Assembly (NCBI GenBank): GCA_049314555.1
Contig: JBMOEW010000010.1
Coordinates: forward strand, 15,473 to 79,472
Length of the DNA stretch: 64,000 bases
Reading direction: 5' to 3'
Origin: REEB509 sp049314555
Lineage (GTDB): Bacteria > Pseudomonadota > Alphaproteobacteria > Caulobacterales > Aquidulcibacteraceae
Part shown: positions 24,241-33,079 of the stretch, one piece after another
Layout: the number at the start of each line of letters is the position of its first letter
How positions within the stretch are numbered: the first letter of the stretch is position 1
The notes under the pieces: generated by a model
Seen by the model: the letters and a program-made list of their open reading frames with translations, nothing else
The model's database searches: none
What the model was told of the DNA's origin: nothing
Position numbers and translations under genes: made by a program

Positions 24241-24992
24241 AGCGTCGGTTGGGGCTTGAGGCCTTCTATGGCTTCGCGCACTTCGCGCGGGGCCGGGAGG
24301 CGGAGGTCTGCCAGGAACGCGAGCCGGAAGGCGATCAAGCCCATCACGCCTGCGGAAATGTCGCTGGCCAGAATGAACGCCACCAAAATCAGAACCAGCC
24401 AAGACATATCGTGCGCCGCGGCTAGCCAGCGCGGCTCGCCCAAGCGCCACCGGGTTAAGCCGCGCAACAAAACTTCGGCGCAGGCGAGGATCGTCATCAG
24501 GCCAAGTGCAATGACCGCAACCACCGGCGGGTGCGGCAGATCAAGCGGCAGGCCCAGCAAAACGTGAGGCGCTGCAGCTGCTACCAGCGAGAACGCGAAC
24601 ACAGGCAACAAAATCAGGTGCAGCCGCAGCAGGTTGCGGCCGTAGCCGCCTGGCTCCATTTGGCCAACTCGCACGGACTGGGCAAAGACACTGCGGATGC
24701 TATCGACCATCAGCCAGGTGAACGCGGCTCCCATCGCGCCGGGAATGCCCTGCCAAAGCACGCCCAACACCAGCAGCGAGAGGCCGCAGATCGCCGATCG
24801 GTCCAGGCGCGGCGCGACCAGCTTACCGTTCAATGCCGCCAAAGCGACCATCGCTGCCACCACCAACAGCGAGCCCGGCGCAAAGGCCTGGCCGATCACA
24901 ATGGTTGCGAGGGCAATGGCCAGCGCACCGCCGATTTGACGCGCCACGATCGCTTGAGACGCGTTCATGGTTTGGGGGTGGGCGTCGACCAT
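24213..24992 (-). CDS. Multi-pass membrane protein of unknown function
   Basis: 259 residues with about seven hydrophobic segments (for example 19-35, 38-54, 67-83, 122-140, 153-171, 193-211 and 214-228) and few charged residues between them. A polar tail (LPAPREVREAIEGLKPQPT) probably lies in the cytoplasm. I see no motif for transport or catalysis and recognise no family. It is transcribed against the YbjQ gene with a 28-base 3' overlap. The next gene on its strand ends 79 bases upstream, so an operon with that gene is possible. Confidence 0.7.
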   Translation of the reverse strand: MVDAHPQTMNASQAIVARQIGGALAIALATIVIGQAFAPGSLLVVAAMVALAALNGKLVAPRLDRSAICGLSLLVLGVLWQGIPGAMGAAFTWLMVDSIRSVFAQSVRVGQMEPGGYGRNLLRLHLILLPVFAFSLVAAAAPHVLLGLPLDLPHPPVVAVIALGLMTILACAEVLLRGLTRWRLGEPRWLAAAHDMSWLVLILVAFILASDISAGVMGLIAFRLAFLADLRLPAPREVREAIEGLKPQPTLQPSFTAVP

Positions 24993-25071
24993 CAGCGATC
25001 TCCAGAGGCTTTCACGCCCCTGTCATCGCCCCTTCCTCGTGAATCGTGCGTAAACGCGATGCAAAACAGCG

Positions 25072-25731
25072 TTAGTTTTGGCGACGGCCTCTGGGTTGCT
25101 CCGGTGGCGGTGCAGCAGGCGGTGCAGCGGGCGCGGCTGCTGCTCGGGTTGCAGCTTCGGCTTCATAGGCAGTTTGCGCCGCCGCATCGCCGGCGGAACC
25201 CATAGACCGCAACACTGCGCTGTAGATCGCTGGCACATCCGGCCCGTCGAAGGATGTGCAGAACGCATAAATGTCGTATCCTTGGCGGCCTTGGATGCTG
25301 CCGTAAACCGTGCGGCCTTCGTGCAAAATTTCTGCGGTTTGGCGAGGCCAGAAGCCTGATTCATCAACGCCGGTGGTGACCAACGTGCCTCCGCGCACAA
25401 AGGGATAACCAGAAATCACCTGGTTCCATTGATCAGCGGTAAATTGGTTTGAGAACGTGCGCTTGATGGTGCCGGTGCTGACCGTGGCCGTCACTGGATT
25501 GTTGGGCAGGACAACGCGGCATTCCTGGGCGGCTGTTCCGATCGCAATATGGAAGACCGCAGCGCCGGGGTCCGACATCACATCAGCGACCCAACCATCG
25601 GGCATGGTTAGCGTGATGCGGCCATCGGGGGACGCGTAAGGGGTTTCTGCAGATGCCGATGCGAGCCCCAGGGCGGCAAACGCAGCTGCTGCGAAAGCAG
25701 TGCGGGCGAGGATGGTCTTCAACTTTGCCAC
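25072..25731 (-). CDS. Exported protein of unknown function with Ala/Pro-rich tail
   Basis: 219 residues from GTG 25731, chosen because GGAGGAC stands seven bases before it and it opens a clean signal peptide (AKLKTILARTAFAAAAFAALGLASASA). The mature part begins TPYASPDGRITLTMPDGWVADVMSD, a beta-rich start typical of small periplasmic domains. Two conserved-looking cysteines (near Glu-Cys-Arg and Phe-Cys-Thr) might form a disulfide. The C-terminus is a low-complexity run of Ala and Pro ending in RGRRQN. I recognise no named family. Confidence 0.7.
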   Translation of the reverse strand: MAKLKTILARTAFAAAAFAALGLASASAETPYASPDGRITLTMPDGWVADVMSDPGAAVFHIAIGTAAQECRVVLPNNPVTATVSTGTIKRTFSNQFTADQWNQVISGYPFVRGGTLVTTGVDESGFWPRQTAEILHEGRTVYGSIQGRQGYDIYAFCTSFDGPDVPAIYSAVLRSMGSAGDAAAQTAYEAEAATRAAAAPAAPPAAPPPEQPRGRRQN

Positions 25732-25942
25732 GGGCTTGTCCTCCAGGCTATTCTTGTGAACGTTGCGCCAAGATGCACAGCACTTGGCGTCTTTTTGTGG
25801 CGAGGAGATTAGTCGCTGCGGGGCGATTTGCTCAAGCGTGCGATTCAGCTTTCGCAACCGGCTATCAATCCCTCTTGTGGTATGGGCCGTTTTTGTAAAC
25901 ACCGCTTGGCTGCCAAGCGATGGCAGCTAGACTACGGGGCAG

Positions 25943-27094
25943 ATGCGGGTCCAGGCAATCGATCCAAAAGAGCTGGGCGACAGCGAAACCCGCGCGTGGC
26001 ACGCGTTACGGGCGGAGGCTGGCTGCTATTCCAGCCCGTATTTTCACCCCCGCTTCACCCAAATCGTTGGTCAGAGCCGGCCCGATGCCAGGGTTTTGGT
26101 GATTGAAGCGGACGGTGCGATTGTCGGGTTTTGGCCACTGCATCACCGACCGGACGGATTCGGACGCCCCATAGGGCAGCCGTTTAGCGACCAGAACGGG
26201 CCGATCCTGGGACAAGGGGCCCCTCCCCTTGGGCACGTGTTGCGGGCGTCAGGGCTTTGGGGTGCGGCGTTTACCGCGGCACCGGCAAGCGTGGCTGGCC
26301 TACAGGGCTATGCGCAAGGATCTGCTGAGAGCGGCATGATTGCCCTGCAGCAAGGCAATGATGCATCGCTGGACCCGTTGCGCGGCAAAACGGGTAGCCA
26401 TTTCAAGTCATTGCGGCGTCGGGAACGGCGCGCCATCGAAGCCTATGGTGCGGTGGAAACCCGATGGGGTGAAGTGCATTCCGATACGATGGCGCTGTTG
26501 ATGGCCTGGAAGCACACCCAGTTTCTGCGGACGGGCTTGTTTGATGTTTTCAAGCCCGTTTGGGTGCGCACTGTGATCGACCAGCTGTTTGCAGAGCGGG
26601 ATGGTGCTTTCCGCGGGGTGCTGTCTACGCTGCGATTTGGCGAAACCCCGGTTGCCATGGAGTTTGGGCTGGTGGACGGCGGGCATTTGCACTCATGGAT
26701 CGCGGCTTACGATCCGGCTTATGGGCATTTCTCTCCCGGACATTTGTTGCTCACCGCCCTTATCAAGGATGGACCGGGTCGCGGATTGGATGTGATCGAA
26801 CTTGGCATGGGCGCCGACTACTATAAGAAGAACTACGTTACCCATGGGTTGGCGCTTGTTCGGGGATTGGTGCGGGCGCAATCGGTGAAAGGTGCCTTGC
26901 GCAGCCTGCCGCAGCGTCTTTGGACCGCCACTGAAGACGCAAACATTCGCGGGGTGTCTGATTTGTTTGCGCGCACCCGCCGGCGCGTTGATAACATCGT
27001 CTCGGCGGAACTGAGCATCGGCGGACGGTTGCGTGGGATGGCCCAGGCAGTTGCTGCGGTTCGTCCCGCGCCAGTGCCTGCCCAGGCGGATTAG
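25943..27094 (+). CDS. CelD/FemAB-like GNAT acetyltransferase
   Basis: 383 residues with the double-GNAT layout of the CelD/BcsL group. An N-terminal half contains SPYFHPRFTQIVGQSRPDARVLVIEADGAIVGFWPLH. A central KTGSHFKSLRRRERRAIEAYGAVETRW marks the FemAB-like linker. A C-terminal GNAT unit includes AYDPAYGHFSPGHLLLTALI and ELGMGADYYKKNYVTHG. Family members modify cell-surface polysaccharides or act in envelope assembly; Caulobacter HfsK, a holdfast N-acetyltransferase, has this architecture. No polysaccharide genes are adjacent, so the substrate is open. It is divergent from the exported-protein gene. Confidence 0.82.
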   Translation: MRVQAIDPKELGDSETRAWHALRAEAGCYSSPYFHPRFTQIVGQSRPDARVLVIEADGAIVGFWPLHHRPDGFGRPIGQPFSDQNGPILGQGAPPLGHVLRASGLWGAAFTAAPASVAGLQGYAQGSAESGMIALQQGNDASLDPLRGKTGSHFKSLRRRERRAIEAYGAVETRWGEVHSDTMALLMAWKHTQFLRTGLFDVFKPVWVRTVIDQLFAERDGAFRGVLSTLRFGETPVAMEFGLVDGGHLHSWIAAYDPAYGHFSPGHLLLTALIKDGPGRGLDVIELGMGADYYKKNYVTHGLALVRGLVRAQSVKGALRSLPQRLWTATEDANIRGVSDLFARTRRRVDNIVSAELSIGGRLRGMAQAVAAVRPAPVPAQAD

Positions 27095-27161
27095 GCATAG
27101 GCATTCGTGCCCGCGCGATCTACATCGTTGGCAACAATCGAGTAGAACGGGAGCGAGACCC

Positions 27162-28028
27162 ATGAGCCTTGCGGGCAAAACCCTTTTCATAACCGGTGCA
27201 AGCCGCGGTATCGGCTTGGCGATCGCGCTTCGGGCGGCCCGGGATGGGGCCAACGTCGCGGTCGCGGCGAAGACCACGTCGCCGCACAAGCATCTGCCGG
27301 GGACGATCTATTCGGCAGCAGACGCGATTGAGAAAGCGGGCGGCAAGGCCCTCCCCCTGGTGGTGGATGTCCGCGAAGAGGCCAGCGTTTATGAGGCGGT
27401 CGAAAAGACCGTCGAAGCCTTTGGTGGCATAGACATTTGCATCAATAACGCCAGTGCGATCAACCTGACGGGCACCCTCAGCACGGACATGAAGCGCTAT
27501 GATCTGATGCACCAGATCAATCTGCGGGGCACGTTCCTCACGTCCAAGGCCTGCATTCCGCACTTGAAGCGGGCGACAAATCCGCACGTTTTGATGCTGT
27601 CGCCGCCGCTGGATATGAAGCCGCAGTGGTTTGGCGGGCACGTGGCCTACACCATGGCCAAGTTCGGGATGAGCATGTGCGTGCTGGGCATGGCGGAGGA
27701 ATTCAAAAGCGATGGGATCGCGTTTAATGCCCTATGGCCGCGAACGGCGGTGGCGACGGCGGCGATGGAGTTTGCGCTTGGGGGATCGGAAAGCCTGAAG
27801 CTTTGCCGCTCCACCGACATTATGGCGGACGCCGCTTACGCCATTTTCAATCGGCCGTCGCGGGAGTGTTCTGGCAACTTCTTCATCGATGACACGCTGT
27901 TGTACGAAGAAGGCGTGCGGGACTTCGATCAGTATCGGGTTGATCCAACCCAGTCGCTGGCTCCGGACTTCTTTGTGCCGGAGCATATGACCCCTCCTCC
28001 GGGGGTGCATTTTGGCCCGGTGAAATGA
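27162..28028 (+). CDS. SDR-family oxidoreductase (HSDL2-like)
   Basis: 288 residues from ATG 27162 with GGGAGCGAGA ahead. The Rossmann motif ITGASRGIG (9-17), CINNASAINLTGT, the Ser region LMLSPPLDMK and the catalytic pair in AYTMAKFGMS identify a short-chain dehydrogenase. The sequence style, including KTTSPHKHLPGTIYSAA after the first strand and FIDDTLLYEEGVRDFDQYRVDP at the end, is that of the HSDL2-like group, linked to fatty-acid metabolism. The exact substrate is unknown. A long composite hairpin follows. Confidence 0.9.
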   Translation: MSLAGKTLFITGASRGIGLAIALRAARDGANVAVAAKTTSPHKHLPGTIYSAADAIEKAGGKALPLVVDVREEASVYEAVEKTVEAFGGIDICINNASAINLTGTLSTDMKRYDLMHQINLRGTFLTSKACIPHLKRATNPHVLMLSPPLDMKPQWFGGHVAYTMAKFGMSMCVLGMAEEFKSDGIAFNALWPRTAVATAAMEFALGGSESLKLCRSTDIMADAAYAIFNRPSRECSGNFFIDDTLLYEEGVRDFDQYRVDPTQSLAPDFFVPEHMTPPPGVHFGPVK

Positions 28029-28040
28029 CGACGGAGCGGT

Positions 28041-28101
28041 GGTCAACACGGAGACTTCAAACCCCGGGTGGGAATTGAAGCCCCGTGTTGACCGCGCTTT
28101 T
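28041..28101. terminator. Composite hairpin between two convergent oxidoreductase genes
   Basis: GGTCAACACGG (28041-28051) pairs perfectly with CCGTGTTGACC (28083-28093), and inside it CTTCAA (28055-28060) pairs with TTGAAG (28075-28080). On the plus strand GCGCTTTT follows. It lies between the stops at 28028 and 28114 and could end both transcripts. Confidence 0.7.
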
Positions 28102-28113
28102 GCCGGTTTCGGC

Positions 28114-29142
28114 TTAGGCTGGATCGGCGACCTTGATGATCATTTTGCCGAGGTTCTTGCCGGTGAAGAGGCCTTGCAGGGCGCTTGGGGCATTTTCCAA
28201 GCCTTCAACGACCGTTTCTTTGACGTGAAGCTTGCCCTCTTTGACCCATTGGCCGACTTCCGCCATCGCTTTGGGGAAGTCCTTCATATAGTGCAGCACC
28301 AAGAAGCCCTTCATGGTTGCGCCGTGAAGGATCAAGTTCATGTAGTTCTTGGGGCCGGAGGGCGCAGACCAGCTGGAATAGCCGGTGGAGATGCCGCCGC
28401 AGATCACGACGCGTGAGCCTGGCTTCAAGTTCAGAAGCGCTGCGTCGAGGCTTTCGCCGCCGACATTGTCGAAGAACACGTCAACGCCTTGCGGGCAGTG
28501 TTCTTTGATTTTTGCTGCGATATCGTCTGACTTGTAATCAATCGCTGCGTCAAAGCCGCCTTCCTTTACCAGCCAGTCGCACTTGTCTTTGCCGCCGGCG
28601 ATGCCGACCACCTTGGAAGCGCCTTTGATCTTGGCGATCTGGCCCACGACCGAGCCCGTAGCTCCCGCCGCGCCCGAGACCAAAACCACATCGCCGGCTT
28701 TCATTTCGCCGGTGTGCAGAAGGCCGAAATAGGCCGTTAGCGTGGTTAGGCCGAAGACGGAGAAGTTCCAAGTGAGCGGGTAATCCTTGGAAACCTTTGA
28801 TACCGGGGTCATGCCCTCTTTCGGGTTGACCACCAAGTAATCGCTCCAAGCCAGCGTGCCTTGAACCACATCGCCCGGCTCAAACCCTGGCGCGTTAGAC
28901 TTGACGACTTGGCCGATCCCGCCGGCGCGCATTGCTTCGCCGATCGCCACCGGGGCAATGTAGCCGCCTTCGGCGTGCAGCCAGCCGCGCTGGGTGGGGT
29001 CGCAGGAGAACATCAAGGACTTGACCAGCAATTGCCCGTCGCCTGGCTCAGGGATGTTGCCCGACACCCAGTTGAAATGTTCGGGTCCGACCAGGCCCGC
29101 AGGCCGTTCCTTCAGTGTCCAAGCGCGGTTTTGGGTGCTCAT
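28114..29142 (-). CDS. NADP-dependent medium-chain oxidoreductase (leukotriene B4 dehydrogenase-like)
   Basis: 342 residues. The LTB4DH/2-alkenal reductase subgroup is recognised from RAWTLKERPAGLVGPEHF at the start, FGLLHTGEMKAGDVVLVSGAAGATGSVVGQIAKIKG for NADP binding, and VDVFFDNVGGESLDAALLNLKPGSRVVICGGIS. No zinc ligands are present, as expected. Such enzymes reduce alpha,beta-unsaturated carbonyls, possibly for detoxification. It lies alone on the minus strand with 108 bases to the next gene. The length is normal for the group. Confidence 0.92.
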   Translation of the reverse strand: MSTQNRAWTLKERPAGLVGPEHFNWVSGNIPEPGDGQLLVKSLMFSCDPTQRGWLHAEGGYIAPVAIGEAMRAGGIGQVVKSNAPGFEPGDVVQGTLAWSDYLVVNPKEGMTPVSKVSKDYPLTWNFSVFGLTTLTAYFGLLHTGEMKAGDVVLVSGAAGATGSVVGQIAKIKGASKVVGIAGGKDKCDWLVKEGGFDAAIDYKSDDIAAKIKEHCPQGVDVFFDNVGGESLDAALLNLKPGSRVVICGGISTGYSSWSAPSGPKNYMNLILHGATMKGFLVLHYMKDFPKAMAEVGQWVKEGKLHVKETVVEGLENAPSALQGLFTGKNLGKMIIKVADPA

Positions 29143-29250
29143 CGGCGATTGCTCCGTGATGGTAAGGCCGGCTCAAAACAAGCAGACCTGTCGGTTTTCT
29201 ACGGGAGGTATATGCGCCTAGATCTGCTCTGGGCAAACCCGAAGTCTTCG

Positions 29251-29784
29251 TCACGTGCCGAAAAACAGGCTCCACATCAGCCGGCCCGGTAGAAAGGTGA
29301 AGGCACCGGCAACGATCAACGCGCCAAGAAATAATCCCGTCATGGTGCGGCGATGGCGGACGACGTCGTGGCGGCGCGCCGCCATCACGCCAATCGGGAG
29401 CATCAGGAGGGTGAAAGCGGTGAGTCCGTGGATTAGGCTATAATGGTCGCCGTTTAGGCCAATGATGAAGAGGCTGGAGCCAGCGGTGGTCGCCATCAAG
29501 CCGACCCAGGTCCAGCCCATCAGCTTATGAAAGCGCGACCCCTTGCGGTTGAGGAACAGTATGAGTCCCAGCCCGAACGCAGCTACCGCGGCCATCACAT
29601 GGGCTTGGATCACGGGCGACACCGTGCCCCACAGCTCCACGTCGAAGCCTTTGAAGCGGATGTCATGCTGGCTGAGGTAAGCGGCGATGCGCGGCAGGCT
29701 GGGTCCTAGCGTGACGGCCAGCACAGCAAGTGTGCCGATAAGGGCGAGGGAAGCAGCGGTCCGACCAGAGATGTTCAATGCCAT
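29251..29784 (-). CDS. DUF2306 membrane protein
   Basis: 177 residues with an N-terminal hydrophobic segment (about 12-28), then four more helices (59-78, 87-108, 115-132 and 147-165). HKLMGWTWVGLM, HYSLIHGLTAFTLLMLPIGVMAARRHDVVRHRRTMTGLF and GRLMW are typical of DUF2306, a predicted membrane family of unknown role with conserved His residues that could bind heme or metal. It begins 16 bases after the DUF2141 stop, so the two form a likely operon transcribed away from the LytTR regulator. Confidence 0.8.
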   Translation of the reverse strand: MALNISGRTAASLALIGTLAVLAVTLGPSLPRIAAYLSQHDIRFKGFDVELWGTVSPVIQAHVMAAVAAFGLGLILFLNRKGSRFHKLMGWTWVGLMATTAGSSLFIIGLNGDHYSLIHGLTAFTLLMLPIGVMAARRHDVVRHRRTMTGLFLGALIVAGAFTFLPGRLMWSLFFGT

Positions 29785-29800
29785 GGGGAGTGGCCTTGGT

Positions 29801-30247
29801 TCAGCGCGTCAGCGCTACTGTATGGGTGGTGCCCGCGGCGGGCACGGCGATGCGCACGGCGGCCCAGCCGGGCGGGCCGAAGCGGATCGGGGCGTTGTTG
29901 GAGAAGGCGTAGGGTTCGGATGGAATGCCCAAGAAGCCGGTGTTGAGGTCGCCATTGGCGTCGATGTCTTGAAACAGGCGGATGGCGTAGGTTCCCGGCG
30001 GCAGGTTGGCGAAGGATACACGCATGCTGGTGGCGGTTGCGTCAACGCGGGCCGTGCGAAGGGCACCGCTTTCACGGCCGCGCCAGCTTTGCTCGCTGTC
30101 GAAAAGTGCGACCATCACCGGGCCGCGACCTGCGCGAACCTGTTCGACCTGCAGGGTCAATGTGGTCGTGGGTGCTTGGGCAACGGCTGGGGCGGAGAGC
30201 AGCGCAGCCGCCAGCAGGGTTGACGCGGCGAGGGCTGTCTTGTTCAT
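29801..30247 (-). CDS. DUF2141 exported protein
   Basis: 148 residues from ATG 30247, with GGAGGA ahead. The signal peptide ends near APAVAQA. The mature protein is beta-rich with GPVMVALFDSEQSW, VSFANLPPGTYAIRLFQDIDANGDLNTGFLGIPSEPYAFSNNA, which is the DUF2141 signature, a small Ig-like periplasmic domain of unknown function. It lies upstream of the DUF2306 gene on the same strand and is divergent from the LytTR gene 146 bases away. Confidence 0.88.
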   Translation of the reverse strand: MNKTALAASTLLAAALLSAPAVAQAPTTTLTLQVEQVRAGRGPVMVALFDSEQSWRGRESGALRTARVDATATSMRVSFANLPPGTYAIRLFQDIDANGDLNTGFLGIPSEPYAFSNNAPIRFGPPGWAAVRIAVPAAGTTHTVALTR

Positions 30248-30393
30248 CGTTGGGTCCTCCAATATGGCCGGCGGGACTGCCGCGGCCGGTGAAAAGGACA
30301 TGCCCGTGGCGACCGCGCCTTTGCATCGCAAACTCCTTGTGCCGCTTTGGATTCTTCGCCAATTGCAGGCGCTGACCGTTGGCGAAGCGTAGG

Positions 30394-31182
30394 ATGCAGG
30401 AGGGTTCTCTTCGCGATGCGCCGTTCGTTAGCCCGCCCTGGTGGTCCGGGTTTTGGCGGATCATGGCGGTGGGGGTTGGGGTCAGTGCGTTCCTGGCGCT
30501 GACGGGAGCGATGGAGACGATTCAGTGGCCGCTTTGGCGGCGCTTTGCCTATTGGACGCCGCTGATGCTGCTGACGACGCCGATCGCGGTGATCTGGCAT
30601 CCAGTGGCGGATCGGCTTGCTTTATTGCAGCGCTGGCCGATCGGGCTATGGCTTGTGACCTCTTGTTTGGTGGCGTTGCCGATTACCCTTGTCGTGTGGG
30701 CTTACACGCGGTGGTTCAATGGCTGGCCGATGGACCCTGGGTTGTTGCCCGCGTTTTATGGGCCGACCTTGACCGTTACGCTTGCGATGGTGGGCCTTGG
30801 TATCCTTTTGGATCGGCGGGGTGTCATGACGCACGCGCCTGTGCCAGGAGGACAGTCCCCTGCCCCGCGGGCCCGGTTTTTGGAGCGACTGCCGGCTAAG
30901 GTCATGGGCGGGACGCTCTTTGCCGTGAAGGCGGAGGACCATTATCTGCGGCTCTATACCTCCAAGGGCGAAGACTTGATCTTGATGCGGCTGTCTGATG
31001 CGATTTTGGAGCTTGAGGGCCTGGAAGGCGCGCAGACGCACCGGTCCTGGTGGGTTGCCAAGGACGCGGTGCAAAGTGTTACGCGGGCAGACGGCAAAGT
31101 GAGCCTGCTGCTCATAGGCGGCATTGAGGCACCGGTTAGCCGGGCCAACGTGAAGGCGCTGCGGGACGCGGGCTGGTTTTAA
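30394..31182 (+). CDS. Membrane-bound LytTR transcription regulator
   Basis: 262 residues from ATG 30394; a TTG five codons upstream is possible. Four hydrophobic segments (about 22-42, 53-72, 83-105 and 120-140) are followed by a linker and a C-terminal LytTR DNA-binding domain (about 165-262): GGTLFAVKAEDHYLRLYTSKGEDLILMRLSDAI, THRSWWVAKDAVQSVTR and VSRANVKALRDAGWF. It has no receiver domain, so the membrane part probably senses a signal directly or binds a partner. It is divergent from the DUF2141-DUF2306 pair, which I infer as a regulatory target. The stop overlaps the convergent VOC gene by 4 bases. Confidence 0.9.
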   Translation: MQEGSLRDAPFVSPPWWSGFWRIMAVGVGVSAFLALTGAMETIQWPLWRRFAYWTPLMLLTTPIAVIWHPVADRLALLQRWPIGLWLVTSCLVALPITLVVWAYTRWFNGWPMDPGLLPAFYGPTLTVTLAMVGLGILLDRRGVMTHAPVPGGQSPAPRARFLERLPAKVMGGTLFAVKAEDHYLRLYTSKGEDLILMRLSDAILELEGLEGAQTHRSWWVAKDAVQSVTRADGKVSLLLIGGIEAPVSRANVKALRDAGWF

Positions 31183-31556
31183 GGCGCAGCCGGCTCCCAG
31201 AGTTCGATTTTGACGCCTTCAGGGTCCAGCAGGTGGGCAAAGCGCCCGCTTGGATCGGCTTCGCTGATCCAGGTTGGCGTGACGCCCGCTGCGGCGGCGC
31301 GCTGCAACATGCCATCGAGATCATCGACAACCAGATTGAGCATGAAGGGTTTGGTTGAGGGCGCGATATAGGTTGTGTCGGTCTTGAAGACGCTCAAGAC
31401 AGATGCGGCACCCGGTTTGGCTGCGAAAGGTTCTGGCAGGAGGGCCGTTCCGCCCCAATCCTCCATTTCAAGGCCTAGAACAGTTAGATACCATGCCTTG
31501 ACGGCGGCGGGGTCTTGGGCGGTGTAGAACACGCCTAGTCCGATGACCTGAGCCAT
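31179..31556 (-). CDS. VOC (glyoxalase-fold) family protein
   Basis: 125 residues with the paired beta-alpha-beta-beta-beta units of the vicinal-oxygen-chelate fold: IGLGVFYTAQDPAAVKAWYLTVLGLEMEDWGG, then FMLNLVVDDLDGMLQRAAAAGV and a final DPSGRFAHLLDPEGVKIELWEP. The C-terminal DPEGxxxELW pattern is the family hallmark and holds the metal-binding Glu. The substrate is unknown; members include glyoxalases, dioxygenases and resistance proteins. It is divergent from rlmJ, with 28 bases between the start codons. Confidence 0.9.
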   Translation of the reverse strand: MAQVIGLGVFYTAQDPAAVKAWYLTVLGLEMEDWGGTALLPEPFAAKPGAASVLSVFKTDTTYIAPSTKPFMLNLVVDDLDGMLQRAAAAGVTPTWISEADPSGRFAHLLDPEGVKIELWEPAAP

Positions 31557-31584
31557 AGCTTTCCCCTTCTTTGCGCGAGCCCTG

Positions 31585-32418
31585 ATGAACTATCGCCATA
31601 TCTATCATGCTGGCAATCACGCCGATGTCATGAAGCATGCGACGCTGATCTGCGTGCTTGAGGCCTTGAAACGAAAACCCGCCGCTTTCGGGGTGCTTGA
31701 GACCCATGCAGGCGTCGGGATCTATGACCTTGAAGCAAACGAAGCCAGCCGCAGCCCTGAATGGCAAAGTGGGATTGGGCGGTTATGGGAAAGCGACGCC
31801 CCTGCCCTTGCGCCCCTCTTGGCGCTCGTGCGCGCGGCCAATCTGGGCGACAATTTGCAGAAATATCCAGGATCGCCTGAAGTGGCGCGGGCCCTGCTGC
31901 GCGCGCAGGACCGGTACATTGGCTGTGAATTGCACCCGCAGGATGCCGCGACCCTCAAGGCCCTTTATGGCCGCGACCCCCGCATGCAGATCCATGCGCG
32001 GGACGGCTGGCGGGCGCTGACGGCGCTTTTGCCGCTGCCGGAGCGTCGCGGCTTGGTCCTGATCGACCCGCCTTATGAACAGCTTGGCGAGCTGGGGCGC
32101 GCGGCAAAGGCTGTTGGCGCGGCGCATTTGCGCTTCCCGCAGGGGGTGATCGCCTGGTGGCGGCCTTTGAAGGATGCGGCGGCACTAGACCGTGCGGACG
32201 CGGAGGCCATGGCGCAAGGCGCGCCGGGCTTGCTGCGGCTGGATCTGTGGATCGACACCCCAACGCCGGTCGGGCCGATGTTGGGGTCAAGTATGGCGTT
32301 CGTTCGCCCGCCGTTTGGATTGCGTGACGCGCTCGAGGAGCTTGGGGCGGCGCTTTGCCCGATTTTGGCGATCAGTCTTGGGGCTGGGTATCGGGTGGTG
32401 AGCTTGGGCATGCTGTGA
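31585..32418 (+). CDS. rlmJ: 23S rRNA (adenine-2030-N6)-methyltransferase
   Basis: 277 residues starting MNYRHIYHAGNHADVMKHA, the invariant beginning of RlmJ. The SAM-binding and catalytic motifs include DPPYE at 161-165, and GCELHPQD and HARDGWRAL sit in the expected order. It methylates A2030 of 23S rRNA using S-adenosylmethionine. The length agrees with the family (about 280). The last part, GPMLGSSMAFVRPPFGL, is also conserved. The queuosine-type transporter gene follows after 40 bases on the same strand. Confidence 0.95.
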   Translation: MNYRHIYHAGNHADVMKHATLICVLEALKRKPAAFGVLETHAGVGIYDLEANEASRSPEWQSGIGRLWESDAPALAPLLALVRAANLGDNLQKYPGSPEVARALLRAQDRYIGCELHPQDAATLKALYGRDPRMQIHARDGWRALTALLPLPERRGLVLIDPPYEQLGELGRAAKAVGAAHLRFPQGVIAWWRPLKDAAALDRADAEAMAQGAPGLLRLDLWIDTPTPVGPMLGSSMAFVRPPFGLRDALEELGAALCPILAISLGAGYRVVSLGML

Positions 32419-32458
32419 TCGCTGGACAAGGTGCCTGGCTGACCTAAGGTTCCTTGCC

Positions 32459-33079
32459 ATGGACATTGTTACTCACCTGACCGCGCTGCACGCTTTTGTT
32501 AGTCAGCCGCTTTTCTATCTGCCGGTGATTGGGGTGACGGCGCTTGGCCTTGTCTTGTGGCGCAAGCCTGCGGTCGCGCTTTATGTGTGCTTGATGCCGC
32601 TGATCAACTGGTCGTTTGCAGCGGTGCCAACGTGGGCCATTCCAGACGCCTTGGGCGGTGGCCAGTTCCAGCCCCTGGCAATTGTGACGGGATTGGTCTT
32701 GGTGGTCCGGGACTTCGCGCAGAGGGAGGTGGGCAACAAGGTCTTGCTGGCCATGCTGGTGGGATTGGTGTTTTCCACCATGACCTCCTGGGTGGTGGTG
32801 GTGCTAGCGTCGGGGGCTGCCTTCGTCATCAGTGAATTGGTGGATTGGGCGGTCTATACGTTTTCCAAGCGACCGCTTTCGCAGCGGATCATGATTTCGA
32901 GCGTTGCATCGGCCCCGCTCGATCAAGTGACGTTTACTTTTTTGGCCTCGTTCGTGGTTCCTGGCATCTTCGCCTGGGGCACAGTTATCACCGGGATTGC
33001 CTCAAAACTGCTCGGCGCGGCGGTCGTTGCGGCGTTGGTGGCGGCCCGCGAGCGCCGGCAGGCCGCAAATCCTGCGTGA
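32459..33079 (+). CDS. VUT/YhhQ-type transporter (queuosine precursor)
   Basis: 206 residues with about six membrane segments. VVRDFAQREVGNKVLLAML and ASGAAFVISELVDWAVYTFSKRPLSQRIMISSVASAPLDQVTF carry the residues typical of the YhhQ/VUT (DUF165) family. In E. coli YhhQ imports queuosine precursors such as preQ0 and preQ1. Substrate transfer to this protein is by family. The epoxyqueuosine reductase gene queG is also in this window (40879-41991), so a queuosine pathway is active in the organism, but the two genes are not linked. Confidence 0.8.
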   Translation: MDIVTHLTALHAFVSQPLFYLPVIGVTALGLVLWRKPAVALYVCLMPLINWSFAAVPTWAIPDALGGGQFQPLAIVTGLVLVVRDFAQREVGNKVLLAMLVGLVFSTMTSWVVVVLASGAAFVISELVDWAVYTFSKRPLSQRIMISSVASAPLDQVTFTFLASFVVPGIFAWGTVITGIASKLLGAAVVAALVAARERRQAANPA

